A DNA stretch of 64,000 nucleotides from Gammaproteobacteria bacterium 28-57-27 (GCA_002281735.1 NCGK01000001.1:62001-126000); one strand, 5' to 3'; positions 11,342 to 20,194 are shown, counted from the first letter of the stretch. The notes: generated from the letters alone by a model not told the origin. Translations and numbers: made by a program.

Positions 11342-11389
11342 TTGAAATCAAGTCCACAGCGTCCTAGAGTTGTGCTGTAAGTAGTACAA
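11342..11389 (+). promoter_or_regulatory. yefM-yoeB promoter and overlapping operator
   Basis: TTGAAA (11342-11347), a 17-bp spacer and TAGAGT (11365-11370) form a good sigma70-like promoter. Overlapping the -10 box and start point, TTGTGCT-N6-AGTACAA (11370-11389) is a dyad with one mismatch and carries GTAC-type core bases as in YefM operators. This placement would let the antitoxin or complex block transcription. The rest of the 364-bp gap from 11043 holds a small dyad (GACCCG..CGGGTC, 11239-11258) and nothing coding that I can support. Confidence 0.6.
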
Positions 11390-11406
11390 ATCGGGTGGAG
11401 CGCGCC

Positions 11407-11653
11407 ATGCGTGTGGTAAATTTTTCCGAGGCTCGCAATAGCCTCAAAAAGGTGATCGATCAGGTCGTCGATGATGCCGATTTTACGGTGATTGCGCGTC
11501 GCGATGCGCCGGATGCCGTGGTGATGTCGCTGGAAACCTTTAATGGCTTGATGGAAACCGTGCACCTATTGCGTTCGCCTGCGAATGCCGCGCATTTGGC
11601 GCGCTCGATGGAGCAGTTTCATCAAGGGCAGCTTGCGCATCGGGACTTGGTTG

Positions 11654-11664
<11 letters not shown>
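11407..11664 (+). CDS. yefM: YefM-type antitoxin (Phd/YefM family)
   Basis: An 85-residue antitoxin that neutralises the YoeB endoribonuclease and represses its own operon. The N-terminal DNA-binding part MRVVNFSEARNSLKKVIDQV and the middle VVMSLETFNGLMETVHLLRSP align closely with E. coli YefM. The C-terminal MEQFHQGQLAHRDLVDVE should wrap the toxin. I chose the ATG at 11407, which aligns with the E. coli start, rather than an in-frame upstream start at 11395. The gene overlaps yoeB by 11 nt, so the pair is translationally coupled. Confidence 0.93.
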
Positions 11665-11971
<307 letters not shown>

Positions 11972-12020
11972 CTTGATGAGGGTTGATTGATGGTGCAGGT
12001 CAGGGTTTGTTGAATCTCGC

Positions 12021-13688
12021 TCAGCGAGTGCTGTCTACCCGCGCCATCCCCTCCACCCGTGGGTCGCTCGCCGCTTCAACACGATCCGTCGCCTTGTCCC
12101 ACACCACGGCTTGCATATTGCCCCAGGGTTGCTGTTCGTTCAGGGTGTGACCGCGTGCCTGTAGCGCCTGGCGCGTGGTGTTGTCCAGCGCATTGGGTTC
12201 GTGCTGGATGACATCCGGCAGGTATTGGTGGTGGATGCGCGGGCGGCTGACCCAGGCCAGCGGTGGTTTGCCGTCGACGGCTTCGAGGGTGCCAAGCAAG
12301 ACCATGGTAATGATGCGGCTGCCGCCGGGCGAGCCGAGTATGGCCAGGCGCTCGTCACTGCGTACGAAGGTGGGCGTCATGCTGGAGAGCATGCGCTTGC
12401 CGGGGGCGATGGCGTTGGCTTCGGCGCCGACCAGTCCGTAGGCATTGGGCACGCCGGGTTTGAGCGAGAAGTCGTCCATTTCGTCGTTGAGCAGCACGCC
12501 GGTGCCGGGTGGCACGAAGGCGGCGCCGAAGGGGTAGTTGATGCTCAGGGTGGCGGAGACGGCGTTGCCGTCCTGGTCGAGGATGGAAAAATGGGTGGTG
12601 TCGTTGCCGCCATCCGTGCGGACTGCGCCGGGCAGGCTGGCGCTGGGCGTGGCCTTGTCCTTGCGCATGGAGGCGCGCAGGCCGTCGGCGTAGTAGGGAT
12701 GCAGCAGGTGCTCGCTGGGGATGGCGACGCTATCTGGGTCGCCCAGAAACTCCGCCCGGTCGCGGTAGGCGCGGCGCATGGCTTCGACGATCAGGTGCAG
12801 CCGTGTGCTCTCGTCCAGTGCCTTGAAGTCAAAGCCAGAGAGGATGTTGAGCATGGTGACCAAGGCAATGCCGCCGGAGGATGGCGGCGCGGCGGAGATG
12901 ATTTCGAAGCCGCGATAGCGCCCGCGTATTGGCGCGCGTTCAACGACGCGGTAGTCGGCCAGATCCTTTGCCGTCCAGATGCCGCCCGCCTTGCGCACGC
13001 CCGCCACCAGCCTTGCGGCCACTTCGCCATGATAAAAACCATCCGCACCGTCGTTGGCCATGCGCTTCAGCACATCGGCCAGCTCGGGCTGGCGGATCAG
13101 CTCGCCCAAGGCCGGAGCCTGACCCTGACGCAGGAATAGCCGGGCGGCTTCCTTGTCCTTGTTCAGTGCCGCCAGACGGAAGCTGGCCATGCGGCGATAG
13201 TGTTCGGTGACGGGAAAGCCGTCACGCGCCAGGCGGATGGCCGGGGCGAGCGCTACGGACAGCGGCATGCGCCCATAATGCTGCGTCAGATGATCCAGCG
13301 CGGCGGGCACGCCGGGAATCGCGGCGGCAAGTGCGCCGTCCATCGAAGCCTTGGGGATGACTTCGCCTTGCGCGTCCAGATATAAGTCACGATGCGCCGC
13401 CAGCGGTGCGCGTTCGCGCCCGTCGATCATCACCTGCCGATCCTGTTCGGCGATGTGCAGCAACCAGAAACCACCGCCACCAATGCCGGAACTGTAGGGC
13501 TCGACCACCGCCAGCGTAGCGCTGACCGCTACGGCTGCATCAAAGGCATTGCCACCCGCATTGAGCACCTCGAAGCCCGCCTCGGTCGCGAGAGGGTGGG
13601 CGGAGGCAATGGCGGCAGCAGGCGGGTGGTCTGTCGCATGCAGCGGTGTGAGGAATAGAGCGAGCAGGAGAAGGACTGTAGGTTTCAT
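12021..13688 (-). CDS. ggt: Gamma-glutamyltransferase, periplasmic
   Basis: A 555-residue Ntn-hydrolase that cleaves glutathione and transfers or hydrolyses the gamma-glutamyl group. It is made as a precursor that self-cleaves before a threonine. The start MKPTVLLLLALFLTPLHA is a signal peptide, and I chose the ATG at 13688 because it begins this peptide; an upstream in-frame start (13736) adds 16 residues. The processing site and family signature TTHFSILDQDGNAVSATLS then INYPFG are intact. The substrate-binding GSPGGSRIITMVL (usual GSPGG) is also present. It is monocistronic, convergent with yoeB. A MITE-like element lies just upstream and may affect its promoter. Confidence 0.95.
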   Translation of the reverse strand: MKPTVLLLLALFLTPLHATDHPPAAAIASAHPLATEAGFEVLNAGGNAFDAAVAVSATLAVVEPYSSGIGGGGFWLLHIAEQDRQVMIDGRERAPLAAHRDLYLDAQGEVIPKASMDGALAAAIPGVPAALDHLTQHYGRMPLSVALAPAIRLARDGFPVTEHYRRMASFRLAALNKDKEAARLFLRQGQAPALGELIRQPELADVLKRMANDGADGFYHGEVAARLVAGVRKAGGIWTAKDLADYRVVERAPIRGRYRGFEIISAAPPSSGGIALVTMLNILSGFDFKALDESTRLHLIVEAMRRAYRDRAEFLGDPDSVAIPSEHLLHPYYADGLRASMRKDKATPSASLPGAVRTDGGNDTTHFSILDQDGNAVSATLSINYPFGAAFVPPGTGVLLNDEMDDFSLKPGVPNAYGLVGAEANAIAPGKRMLSSMTPTFVRSDERLAILGSPGGSRIITMVLLGTLEAVDGKPPLAWVSRPRIHHQYLPDVIQHEPNALDNTTRQALQARGHTLNEQQPWGNMQAVVWDKATDRVEAASDPRVEGMARVDSTR

Positions 13689-13754
13689 GTGTCTTATCCG
13701 TAGCGAGTCGAGAGTGGACGTGTTCTGCCCATACACATGGTAGAGCAGTTATCC

Positions 13755-13879
13755 TATTGATCCGGCAAGATTAATCCATGAAGCGTAGGGTGCGCCATGC
13801 GCACCGATGGGCTAAAAGGTACGCATGGCGCACCCTACGTCCGGGCGGACAATCACGGATAAAGTTGGCCGGATCGATA
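13755..13879. mobile_element. MITE-like element, TTGATCCGGC family, copy 1
   Basis: Outer imperfect inverted repeats of about 27 bp (21 matches): left starts TATTGATCCGGCAAG at 13755, right ends in the complement TATCGATCCGGCC at 13879. Inside is a 22-bp inverted repeat (13784-13805 and 13818-13839, one mismatch) with the core TAGGGTGCGCCATGCG. No coding capacity. Its ends match elements at 51402 and 61027, but the core differs. It sits between lpxB and ggt. Confidence 0.75.
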
Positions 13880-13955
13880 ATCATATTCTTGCCCCTGCGA
13901 CAATATGTGGCAGTTAAGATGCCATGGCACGCCATGCTTGGCTCAATGAATAGGT

Positions 13956-15179
13956 TTACACAGGATTTAGCATTTCACAGGCGAGTTGAGCCATGGTGTT
14001 TACGCCATCTGCCGTACCCAGGCGCGTTTGGACTTCGGCTAGGTCGTGCCGGATTTGTGCACGGTAGTCGGCATCATGTAGCAGGCGCTGCATTTCTTGG
14101 GCGATAGCGTGCGGTTCGGCGGCTTTTTGCACGAATTCCTGCACCACACGGCGCTCGGCGACGATATTGACCAAGGCAATATTGGGTATGCGAATCAGGG
14201 GTTTGAGCAGGGTGTAGGTGAGTGGAGACACTTTGTAAACGACGGCCATGGGCACCCCCATTAATGCGGTTTCCAGTGTGGCAGTGCCAGAGGCGACCAG
14301 GGCGGTATCGCAACAGGCCAGCACGTCGTAGCTGCGTTCATGCACGCGCATCACCGGCACGGCTGAGGCGGCCAGCAGGGGCTCAAGCAATTCGTTCGGG
14401 ATGGTGGCGGCTTGGGGCAGGATGAATTGCAGATCGGGTTGGGTTTGGAGCAACAGGGCGGCGGTGTGCAGCATGACGGGCAGCAGGCGTTGCACTTCGG
14501 CCTTGCGGCTGCCGGGCAACAGGCCGATGACCGGGTGTTGTGCATTCAGGCCGAAGGCTTGCATCAGTGCGGCGCGCGGTGCGCTGGCCTGCACGCGCCC
14601 AGCCAGCGGGTGGCCGACGTAGCGCACGGGGATGTTGTGCGCTTCGTAAAACCTGGTTTCAAATGGGAAGATGACGGCCATCATGTCGATGGCGGCGCCG
14701 TATTTTTTCACCCGTCCCGGTCGCCATGCCCAGACTTGTGGACTGACGTAAAACAGGACTCGGACACCGCAGGCTTTGGCGTGGCGGGCGAGTTTAAGGT
14801 TGAATTCCTTGTAATCAACGCAGATCAACAGGTCGGGGCGTTGGCTGCATACCATCTGCTGCATGGTTTTGAGGGCGTGACGAATGGCGCCGTAATGACG
14901 TAGTACTTCTCCCAGGCCGACCACGCCGATATGGCTGGAATCGACATCGAGTTCGATTCCAGCGTCGCGCATGGCGGCACCGCCCATGCCGCTGCCGCGC
15001 AGGGTGGGCAGGCGTTGGCGCATGGCGCGGAACACGGCGGCAGCGTGTTTGTCGCCAGAGGCTTCGCCTGCGGAGAAGATGACGTGGGGGCTGGTTGATG
15101 TGTTGATGCTTAAAGCAGCCCCCTCACCCCGACCCTCTCCCGCTTGCGGGAGAGGGAGCAAGTCTTTAGCCGATAGCAC
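13956..15179 (-). CDS. lpxB: Lipid-A-disaccharide synthase
   Basis: A 407-residue GT19 enzyme that joins UDP-2,3-diacylglucosamine (or its diamino analogue) and lipid X to make the lipid A disaccharide on the inner membrane. The family N-terminal motif is VIFSAGEASGDKHAAAVF; GLLPGSRKAEVQRLLPVM and VASGTATLETALMG..VVYKVSPLTY are typical. The start is not clear. The frame opens at a GTG (15179) overlapping the gnnB stop by 14 nt; the only other candidate is TTG at 15161. Either way the first 20 or so codons are read from a CCCTCTCC palindromic repeat, and family sequence begins at about residue 33. It is the last gene of gnnA-gnnB-lpxB, which fits acylation of a diamino sugar. Confidence 0.95.
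   Translation of the reverse strand: MLSAKDLLPLPQAGEGRGEGAALSINTSTSPHVIFSAGEASGDKHAAAVFRAMRQRLPTLRGSGMGGAAMRDAGIELDVDSSHIGVVGLGEVLRHYGAIRHALKTMQQMVCSQRPDLLICVDYKEFNLKLARHAKACGVRVLFYVSPQVWAWRPGRVKKYGAAIDMMAVIFPFETRFYEAHNIPVRYVGHPLAGRVQASAPRAALMQAFGLNAQHPVIGLLPGSRKAEVQRLLPVMLHTAALLLQTQPDLQFILPQAATIPNELLEPLLAASAVPVMRVHERSYDVLACCDTALVASGTATLETALMGVPMAVVYKVSPLTYTLLKPLIRIPNIALVNIVAERRVVQEFVQKAAEPHAIAQEMQRLLHDADYRAQIRHDLAEVQTRLGTADGVNTMAQLACEMLNPV
15123..15158. repeat. CCCTCTCCC palindromic repeat within the lpxB 5' codons
   Basis: A perfect 11-bp inverted repeat, CCCTCTCCCGC and GCGGGAGAGGG with two bases between (15133-15156). A related unit lies at 16491-16514. It is read in frame as LPLPQAGEGRGEGA in LpxB. 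Confidence 0.85.
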
Positions 15180-16263
15180 GGCGGATCACGCTGCAAATGT
15201 GGTCGATGTCTATATCGGTCAGCTCGGGATAGATCGGCAGGCTGAGGCAGTGTTGCGCCACGCGTTCTGCGTTGGGCAGACTGAGGCCGGGGTAGTCGGG
15301 CTTGAACACGTTTTGCTGGTGCAGGGGGATGGGGTAGTAGATCGCCGAGGCGATATTTTCTGCTGCCAGCGCCTGTTGAATGGCGTCGCGTTGCTCGGTG
15401 AGCAGGGTGTATTGGTGGAAGATATGCGTGCCGATGCCGTCCTCAAACGGTGTGGTGACAGGCAATCCGGCAAGCCCAGCATTGTAACGATGGGCGACGC
15501 GGCGGCGTTCGCTGTTGTAGGTGCTGATGTGCTTGAGTTTGGCGCGCAGGACGACGGCCTGCATTTCATCCAGGCGGCTGTTGTAGCCGATGATGTCGTG
15601 GTAATAGCGCACCTTGCTGCCGTGGTTGCGCAACTGGCGCAGGGTTGCGGCCAGTTCGTCGGATTGCGTGGTGACCATGCCGCCATCGCCAAAACAGCCC
15701 AGGTTTTTGCTGGGGAAAAAGCTGAATGCGCTTGCATCACCCATGCTGCCGGTCATGTGACCTTCAATGTCGGCACCAAACGATTGCGCGCTGTCTTCGA
15801 TGATCTTGAGCTGGTGTTTGATGGCAATGGCGCGAATCGCAGCCATGTTGGCCGGTTGACCAAACAGGTGTACCGGCATGATGGCACGGGTTTGCGGGGT
15901 GATGGCCGCTTCGATTTGCGCCACGTCGATATTGAAGCTTTGCGGGTCGATATCGACGAATACCGGACGCGCGCCGACATAGCGGATGGCTTCGGCGGTG
16001 GCGATAAAGGTGAAGGGGGTGGTAATGACTTCATCGCCCGAAACGATACCGGCGGCCAGCAGGGCGAGGTGCAGTGCGTCGGTGCCGTTGGCCACGCTCA
16101 CGGCGTGTTTGACCCCCAGATACGCGGCGGCTTCGTCTTCAAAGGCGCGTACATTCGGGCCGAGAATGAATTGGGCGGTTTCGAGCGTGTGCAGCAAGCC
16201 TGCGTCGATTTCACTTTTCAGGGCTTGGTATTGGGCGGTCAGGTCAACCATTGGAATGGACAT
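15166..16263 (-). CDS. gnnB: DegT/DnrJ/EryC1 aminotransferase, probably GnnB (UDP-3-oxo-GlcNAc aminotransferase)
   Basis: A 365-residue PLP aminotransferase of the sugar aminotransferase family. MVDLTAQYQALKSEID is the usual N-terminus, and FSFFPSKNLGCFGDGG carries the PLP lysine. In A. ferrooxidans, GnnA oxidises UDP-GlcNAc at C3 and GnnB transaminates it to UDP-GlcNAc3N, giving lipid A with amide-linked chains at both positions; those genes lie between lpxA and lpxB. Here an oxidoreductase, this gene and lpxB follow in the same order and direction, which supports GnnB over other sugar aminotransferases such as WbpE. The start at 16263 aligns with the family; an upstream in-frame start is rejected. 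A nested repeat cluster separates it from gnnA. Confidence 0.85.
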   Translation of the reverse strand: MSIPMVDLTAQYQALKSEIDAGLLHTLETAQFILGPNVRAFEDEAAAYLGVKHAVSVANGTDALHLALLAAGIVSGDEVITTPFTFIATAEAIRYVGARPVFVDIDPQSFNIDVAQIEAAITPQTRAIMPVHLFGQPANMAAIRAIAIKHQLKIIEDSAQSFGADIEGHMTGSMGDASAFSFFPSKNLGCFGDGGMVTTQSDELAATLRQLRNHGSKVRYYHDIIGYNSRLDEMQAVVLRAKLKHISTYNSERRRVAHRYNAGLAGLPVTTPFEDGIGTHIFHQYTLLTEQRDAIQQALAAENIASAIYYPIPLHQQNVFKPDYPGLSLPNAERVAQHCLSLPIYPELTDIDIDHICSVIRRAIG

Positions 16264-16297
16264 GGCGGGTCTCGGTAGATGAATGAGGTAAGAAATT

Positions 16298-16594
16298 TTA
16301 GCCACAGAGGGCACAGAGTTCACTGAGGAAAGCCAAGAAAGGGGAGATGCGACTTGTCGCAGCTACATCAGTAGAACTTACACAGAATGATTCTTTTACT
16401 CCCTCCCCCTTGACGGGGGAGGGCGGGGGAGAGGGTGGTGAAGTTGGCACAAGCCTATGTTCTGGCAAAGCTTGCCCCCCCCTCTCCCCAACCCTCTCCC
16501 GCGAGGGGAGAGGGAGCTAAATCCAGCTTCTGCGTAAGTCCTAATCAAAAAACGTCTATTTTTCTCCGTGGCCTCTGTGTTCTCTGTGGCTAAA
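16298..16594. mobile_element. MITE-like element, AGCCACAGAG family, copy 1 (outermost of three nested repeats)
   Basis: Left end TTAGCCACAGAGGGCACAGA (from 16298) and right end CTCTGTGTTCTCTGTGGCTA (to about 16592) are inverted copies of one another. It fills nearly all of the 326-bp gap between gnnA and gnnB and encodes nothing. The gnnA stop codon TAG (16590-16592) is the TAG of its terminal repeat. Confidence 0.78.
16373..16542. mobile_element. MITE-like element, AGGACTTACGCA family, nested in the preceding element
   Basis: Left end AGAACTTACACAGAA (16373) matches the complement of the right end TTCTGCGTAAGTCCT (to 16542) at 13 of 15 bases. It lies wholly inside 16298-16594 and itself encloses a large imperfect palindrome of CCCTCTCC type (about 16401-16516). 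A relative with the same ends is at 53526-53626. Confidence 0.7.
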
Positions 16595-17528
16595 CGGTTT
16601 TAAGTTTTGCGCTAATGGCTTCAGCAGCGGCCAGTGCACGACGGCCTGCTTCACCCGGGACACGCGGGGTTTTGCCATGCATGCAGCAATCCACAAAATG
16701 GCGAATCTCTTCCAGCAAGGCATCGCTGGACTCAAAACGCTGTTCATCGGGGATGAAATTCGGCACGCCGGGGAACATTTCGCCTTCGCCGCGCTGGTAG
16801 CTGGAAAGCACGCGGTTCTGAAAATCCACCGAGAGGTAGGCATCCTTCTGGAACAGGCGCATTTTGCGTTCGCTTTTCAGGCTGATGCGGCTGGCGGTGA
16901 CATTGGCGACACAGCCATTGGCAAAGGTCAGGCGGGCATTGGCAATGTCGGTGTCGTTGGTGAGCACGGCGGCACCGCTGGCTTCAATGGCCGTAATCTC
17001 GGAGTCCACTATGTCGAGGATGATGTCGATGTCGTGGATCATTAAATCCAGCACCACGCTGACATCAGTGGCACGCGGTTTGAACGGCGCAAGACGGGTG
17101 GATTCGATAAAACGCGGCGCGTTGAGCAAGCCTTCCATGGCCAGAATGGCCGGATTGAAGCGTTCCAGATGACCGACCATAAGCACACAGTGATGCTCGT
17201 GCGCCAGACGAATCAGCTCATCGGCTTCGTCCACGGTGGTGGTGATGGGTTTTTCGACCAGCACATGCACGCCCGCCAAAAGAAAGTCGCACGCCACGGC
17301 AAAATGCAGACTGGTCGGTACCGCAATACTCACGGCATCCACCTTGCCCAGCAGTTCACGGTAGTCGCTCAAGCCCAGGCAGGCGTGCTTGGCGGCAATG
17401 GCCGCCGCGGCTTCGGGGTTGGTATCGACAATGGCGACGAGCTCACACTCGGGCAAGGCTGCGTATTTGTCGGCGTGAAATTTGCCGAGGTAGCCGGTGC
17501 CGATCACGGCGCATTTAAGGTGTTGCAT
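16590..17528 (-). CDS. gnnA: Gfo/Idh/MocA oxidoreductase, probably GnnA (UDP-GlcNAc 3-dehydrogenase)
   Basis: A 312-residue NAD-dependent oxidoreductase. The N-terminal Rossmann motif is CAVIGTGYLGKFHADKYAAL; the family lysine motif is VLVEKPIT; LMIHDIDIILDIV is typical of the sugar oxidoreductase C-terminal half. In the GnnA/GnnB pathway this enzyme makes UDP-3-oxo-GlcNAc, the substrate for the next gene. The role is inferred from position next to a sugar aminotransferase and lpxB; the fold alone would not decide it. It is divergent from rnhB (44 bp between starts). Its stop codon is part of an inserted repeat, so the present C-terminus may differ from the ancestral one. Confidence 0.85.
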   Translation of the reverse strand: MQHLKCAVIGTGYLGKFHADKYAALPECELVAIVDTNPEAAAAIAAKHACLGLSDYRELLGKVDAVSIAVPTSLHFAVACDFLLAGVHVLVEKPITTTVDEADELIRLAHEHHCVLMVGHLERFNPAILAMEGLLNAPRFIESTRLAPFKPRATDVSVVLDLMIHDIDIILDIVDSEITAIEASGAAVLTNDTDIANARLTFANGCVANVTASRISLKSERKMRLFQKDAYLSVDFQNRVLSSYQRGEGEMFPGVPNFIPDEQRFESSDALLEEIRHFVDCCMHGKTPRVPGEAGRRALAAAEAISAKLKTV

Positions 17529-17572
17529 GCTTTATCCTGTGCCGCATTTTTACAATCGCGGAATTATAGGCC

Positions 17573-18178
17573 ATGCGTGCGGATTCTTATGACTTGTTTG
17601 CTGAATTGGACGCGCCACAGCGCTGGGTGGCGGGGGTGGACGAAGCCGGGCGCGGCCCCTTGGCCGGGGCAGTGTTTGCAGCGGCGGTGATTCTTGATCC
17701 GGCACGACCGATTGCGGGCTTGAATGATTCGAAAAAATTGAGTGAAAAACGGCGTGAAGCCTTGTTTGTCGAGATTCAGAGCAAGGCGCTGGCGTGGAGC
17801 ATTGCCGAGGCGAGCGCAGCGGAAATTGATGCAATCAATATATTGCAAGCAAGTTTATTGGCCATGCAGCGGGCGGTGGCGGGTTTGCACATGGCACCGT
17901 CCGAAGTGTGGGTGGACGGTAACCGCGCGCCCAAATTTGCTTGTGCGGCGCGAGCGATTGTCGGTGGTGACGCGCTGGAGCCGTGTATCAGTGCGGCATC
18001 CATTTTGGCCAAAGTGGCGCGGGATCGCACCCTGCTGGATTTGCACACGCGCTATCCGCAATACGGTTTTGATCGGCACAAGGGTTATCCCACGGCGGAA
18101 CACATGGCTGCATTGGTGGCACATGGGGCGTGCCCGGAGCATCGGCGGAGTTTTGCGCCGGTGAAACGGGTGTTGTAG
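17573..18178 (+). CDS. rnhB: Ribonuclease HII
   Basis: A 201-residue RNase HII that removes single ribonucleotides and RNA-DNA hybrids. The catalytic motif [16 protein letters not shown] contains the first Asp-Glu pair. [23 protein letters not shown] and the [17 protein letters not shown] stretch are all standard. In E. coli rnhB follows lpxB; here it is beside the lipid A genes but divergent. The ATG at 17573 is the only start near the motif. Confidence 0.97.
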   Translation: MRADSYDLFAELDAPQRWVAGVDEAGRGPLAGAVFAAAVILDPARPIAGLNDSKKLSEKRREALFVEIQSKALAWSIAEASAAEIDAINILQASLLAMQRAVAGLHMAPSEVWVDGNRAPKFACAARAIVGGDALEPCISAASILAKVARDRTLLDLHTRYPQYGFDRHKGYPTAEHMAALVAHGACPEHRRSFAPVKRVL

Positions 18179-18386
18179 GTGTTTTTGGCCTCAGAGGACA
18201 TGGGAGCCCTCCAAATACCCGTATCGCGGGCTTGCGCCAGACTCGCGTTAGGGGCTAGCGATGCGTAAGCTCGCCCATCTGATCGACGGGGTGGTGAAAT
18301 CAGGAAAACCGTTTGATGCAAATTTCGTGATGAGTGGGCTTGTAATTCAAGACGGTATTTGAGCCCGGTTTCCTTTGTTCGGTTCT

Positions 18387-18893
18387 TTATAAAAACTTTC
18401 CCCAATATTTCTGCAAAGCTTCTTCGGGAGAGCGGTCTGGATAATCTGGATTATAGTCGCGCATTTCAACCAAAAAGCGAGCAATTTCGCGTTTTTGCTC
18501 ATGAGAATACGTTGAATTTAACATCCTAAATAAATTATTTTTTTCCCCTTCTTTAGTTATTTTAAGAAGAATTGATGTTAATGCCTCGCCGAGCTCAAAT
18601 AGGAGATTAGGAGGTAGCAAGTTGTTATTGTCTTCTTGCCCATCAATACTGGCTTGCATAAGTGCAGGAAGAAAAAAAACAAAAGCCATATCAGTCATAA
18701 AAAAAGGAATAGCGCCCAAATCTGTTTTTTTGAAGCCCTCGATTAATACTTCTGTTGTTATGTCTTTAATCCCTTTTCCAGGAAAAACTTTTTCCATTGC
18801 AATGCCCTCGGAGTCGGGTCGGGCACTATCAACGACAACAGGGGAATCCAATGGAAATGAGGAAGAATCAAATAAGCCAATGTCAATTTTCAT
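18387..18893 (-). CDS. Putative immunity protein of the orphan Rhs toxin cassette
   Basis: A 168-residue protein with no family I recognise. It has an acidic N-terminus (MKIDIGLFDSSSFPLDSP), a hydrophobic middle (AIPFFMTDMAFVFFLPALMQ) that is probably buried, and a charged C-terminal part (YNPDYPDRSPEEALQKYW). Its ATG overlaps the stop of the upstream Rhs cassette by four bases, the usual layout for a toxin and its immunity gene. The gene is clearly AT-rich compared with its neighbours, as expected for recently acquired immunity genes. Function is inferred from context only. Confidence 0.65.
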   Translation of the reverse strand: MKIDIGLFDSSSFPLDSPVVVDSARPDSEGIAMEKVFPGKGIKDITTEVLIEGFKKTDLGAIPFFMTDMAFVFFLPALMQASIDGQEDNNNLLPPNLLFELGEALTSILLKITKEGEKNNLFRMLNSTYSHEQKREIARFLVEMRDYNPDYPDRSPEEALQKYWGKFL

Positions 18894-20194
18894 TGTAATT
18901 TAGCCTCGCATTTAAGAATATGATCCAGAACCTCCTGAAGTGGAGGAAAGTGTTTTAGATCACCACCTCTATAACAGGTGTCCATTATCCTCTTCCTTGC
19001 GGCAGCGCACTCACGGCCATTTGTAATTCGAGTCATTATTTCCTCTCTGGTTAAATCAACTGGCTTACAACTTATTTTTTTTCCGCAAGCTAAATCTTTC
19101 TCATCTTCAAGTGCTCGATGTTGCTTATCGGTGCAATCACCGGTTCGTCCTAAGCCACATTGAGGGAGGCTTGGATCATAGTTACAACGAGCAGCTTGGA
19201 CAGCGGTACTGGCGACGACGATACCATTCACCACTGCCGAACGACCGGCGTTGACAGCTGCGGAAGTCGCGCACCAACCAAGAAAATCACCCACGACAGC
19301 TTCACCGAGTGCCATTAATGGTATTAAAAAGAGGTTGGCATGAGCATCGGATGCGAAGAAAGGCAACATATGCCTTAACCGCTGGATTCCAGCAATGCCG
19401 CTTCCCGTGGAAATGCGGATGTCCGTCACCTGACTCACCCCATTCCCCACCGGCACCAACGTCGCCACCGTCCCACTCGTCACATGGGTGATGCCCACCA
19501 TGTCACCCTTGGTATCGTAGCTGATATTCCAGCGCCCGGTTTCCGTACCCCCTTCCAGCTCCACAATCGTTGTAGGCAGATTCTTCGCATCATACGTCCA
19601 GCGCGTGGTGTAGGTCGTGCCGCTTGGCGTGGCATTAAAGGCCTTGGCACCGGTGGCGTCTGTGGTCGGTGTCTCGATCAACTCAAGCAGGTTGCCTTTA
19701 CTGTCATAGCTATAGCTTGTCATGAGATAGGCTTCCGCCACCTTCAGCGGCAGGTTCCATGTCGCATGCCATTGGGTGTTGGAAACATGCTCTGCCGCAG
19801 CCAGCGGCGGCGCTGTGGTAGCACTCTGATAACTGGCAGGATAGGTGGCGACACGTGTGACACGTCCCCAGCCGTTGTAGCTGTAGAAGGTGACACGGCC
19901 ATCGTGGGCAACCACCTTGGAGCGGCGTTTGTTCGCGTCATAGCTGGTTGCCGCTGCTGAAGCACCACACAGCGGACACGGTGTTGTCACCGAGGTGGGG
20001 CGTAGCACGCCGGCCAGTGAAGAAAAACGGTACTGCGTGGCGGTACTCGCTGCACCGGGGGTTGGGGTGTAGTAAATGGTGCTGCTTGTACCCACGGGGT
20101 TGCTGTACTGAAAGGTCAGCTTTTCCAGCCCTTGTGCCTTTTCAGTACTGGCGACCTGACCTTGTGCGTCGTAGGTGTAGGTTGCAACACGCAC
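18890..20194 (-). CDS. Orphan Rhs/YD-repeat fragment with a distinct C-terminal toxin-like domain
   Basis: A 434-residue frame opening at GTG with no clear ribosome site. Residues 1 to about 250 are YD-repeat sequence very close to the internal part of the full-length Rhs protein at 20940-23924. After that the two diverge completely. The unique tail has a hydrophobic stretch (LFLIPLMALGEAVVGDFLG) and a cysteine-rich end with GDCTDKQHRALEDE..CKPVDL..RECAAARKRIMDTCYRGGD..ILKCEAKL, which resembles polymorphic-toxin tails (NTox16-like by eye, unverified). It lacks a signal peptide and the N-terminal Rhs part, so it is probably a displaced cassette that becomes expressed by recombination with the complete gene. 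An in-frame TGA lies just upstream. Confidence 0.75.
   Translation of the reverse strand: MRVATYTYDAQGQVASTEKAQGLEKLTFQYSNPVGTSSTIYYTPTPGAASTATQYRFSSLAGVLRPTSVTTPCPLCGASAAATSYDANKRRSKVVAHDGRVTFYSYNGWGRVTRVATYPASYQSATTAPPLAAAEHVSNTQWHATWNLPLKVAEAYLMTSYSYDSKGNLLELIETPTTDATGAKAFNATPSGTTYTTRWTYDAKNLPTTIVELEGGTETGRWNISYDTKGDMVGITHVTSGTVATLVPVGNGVSQVTDIRISTGSGIAGIQRLRHMLPFFASDAHANLFLIPLMALGEAVVGDFLGWCATSAAVNAGRSAVVNGIVVASTAVQAARCNYDPSLPQCGLGRTGDCTDKQHRALEDEKDLACGKKISCKPVDLTREEIMTRITNGRECAAARKRIMDTCYRGGDLKHFPPLQEVLDHILKCEAKLQ

Noticed and set aside
11128-11565. 145-residue minus-strand frame over yefM
   Set aside because: Overlaps a well-supported gene and its promoter; no family likeness.
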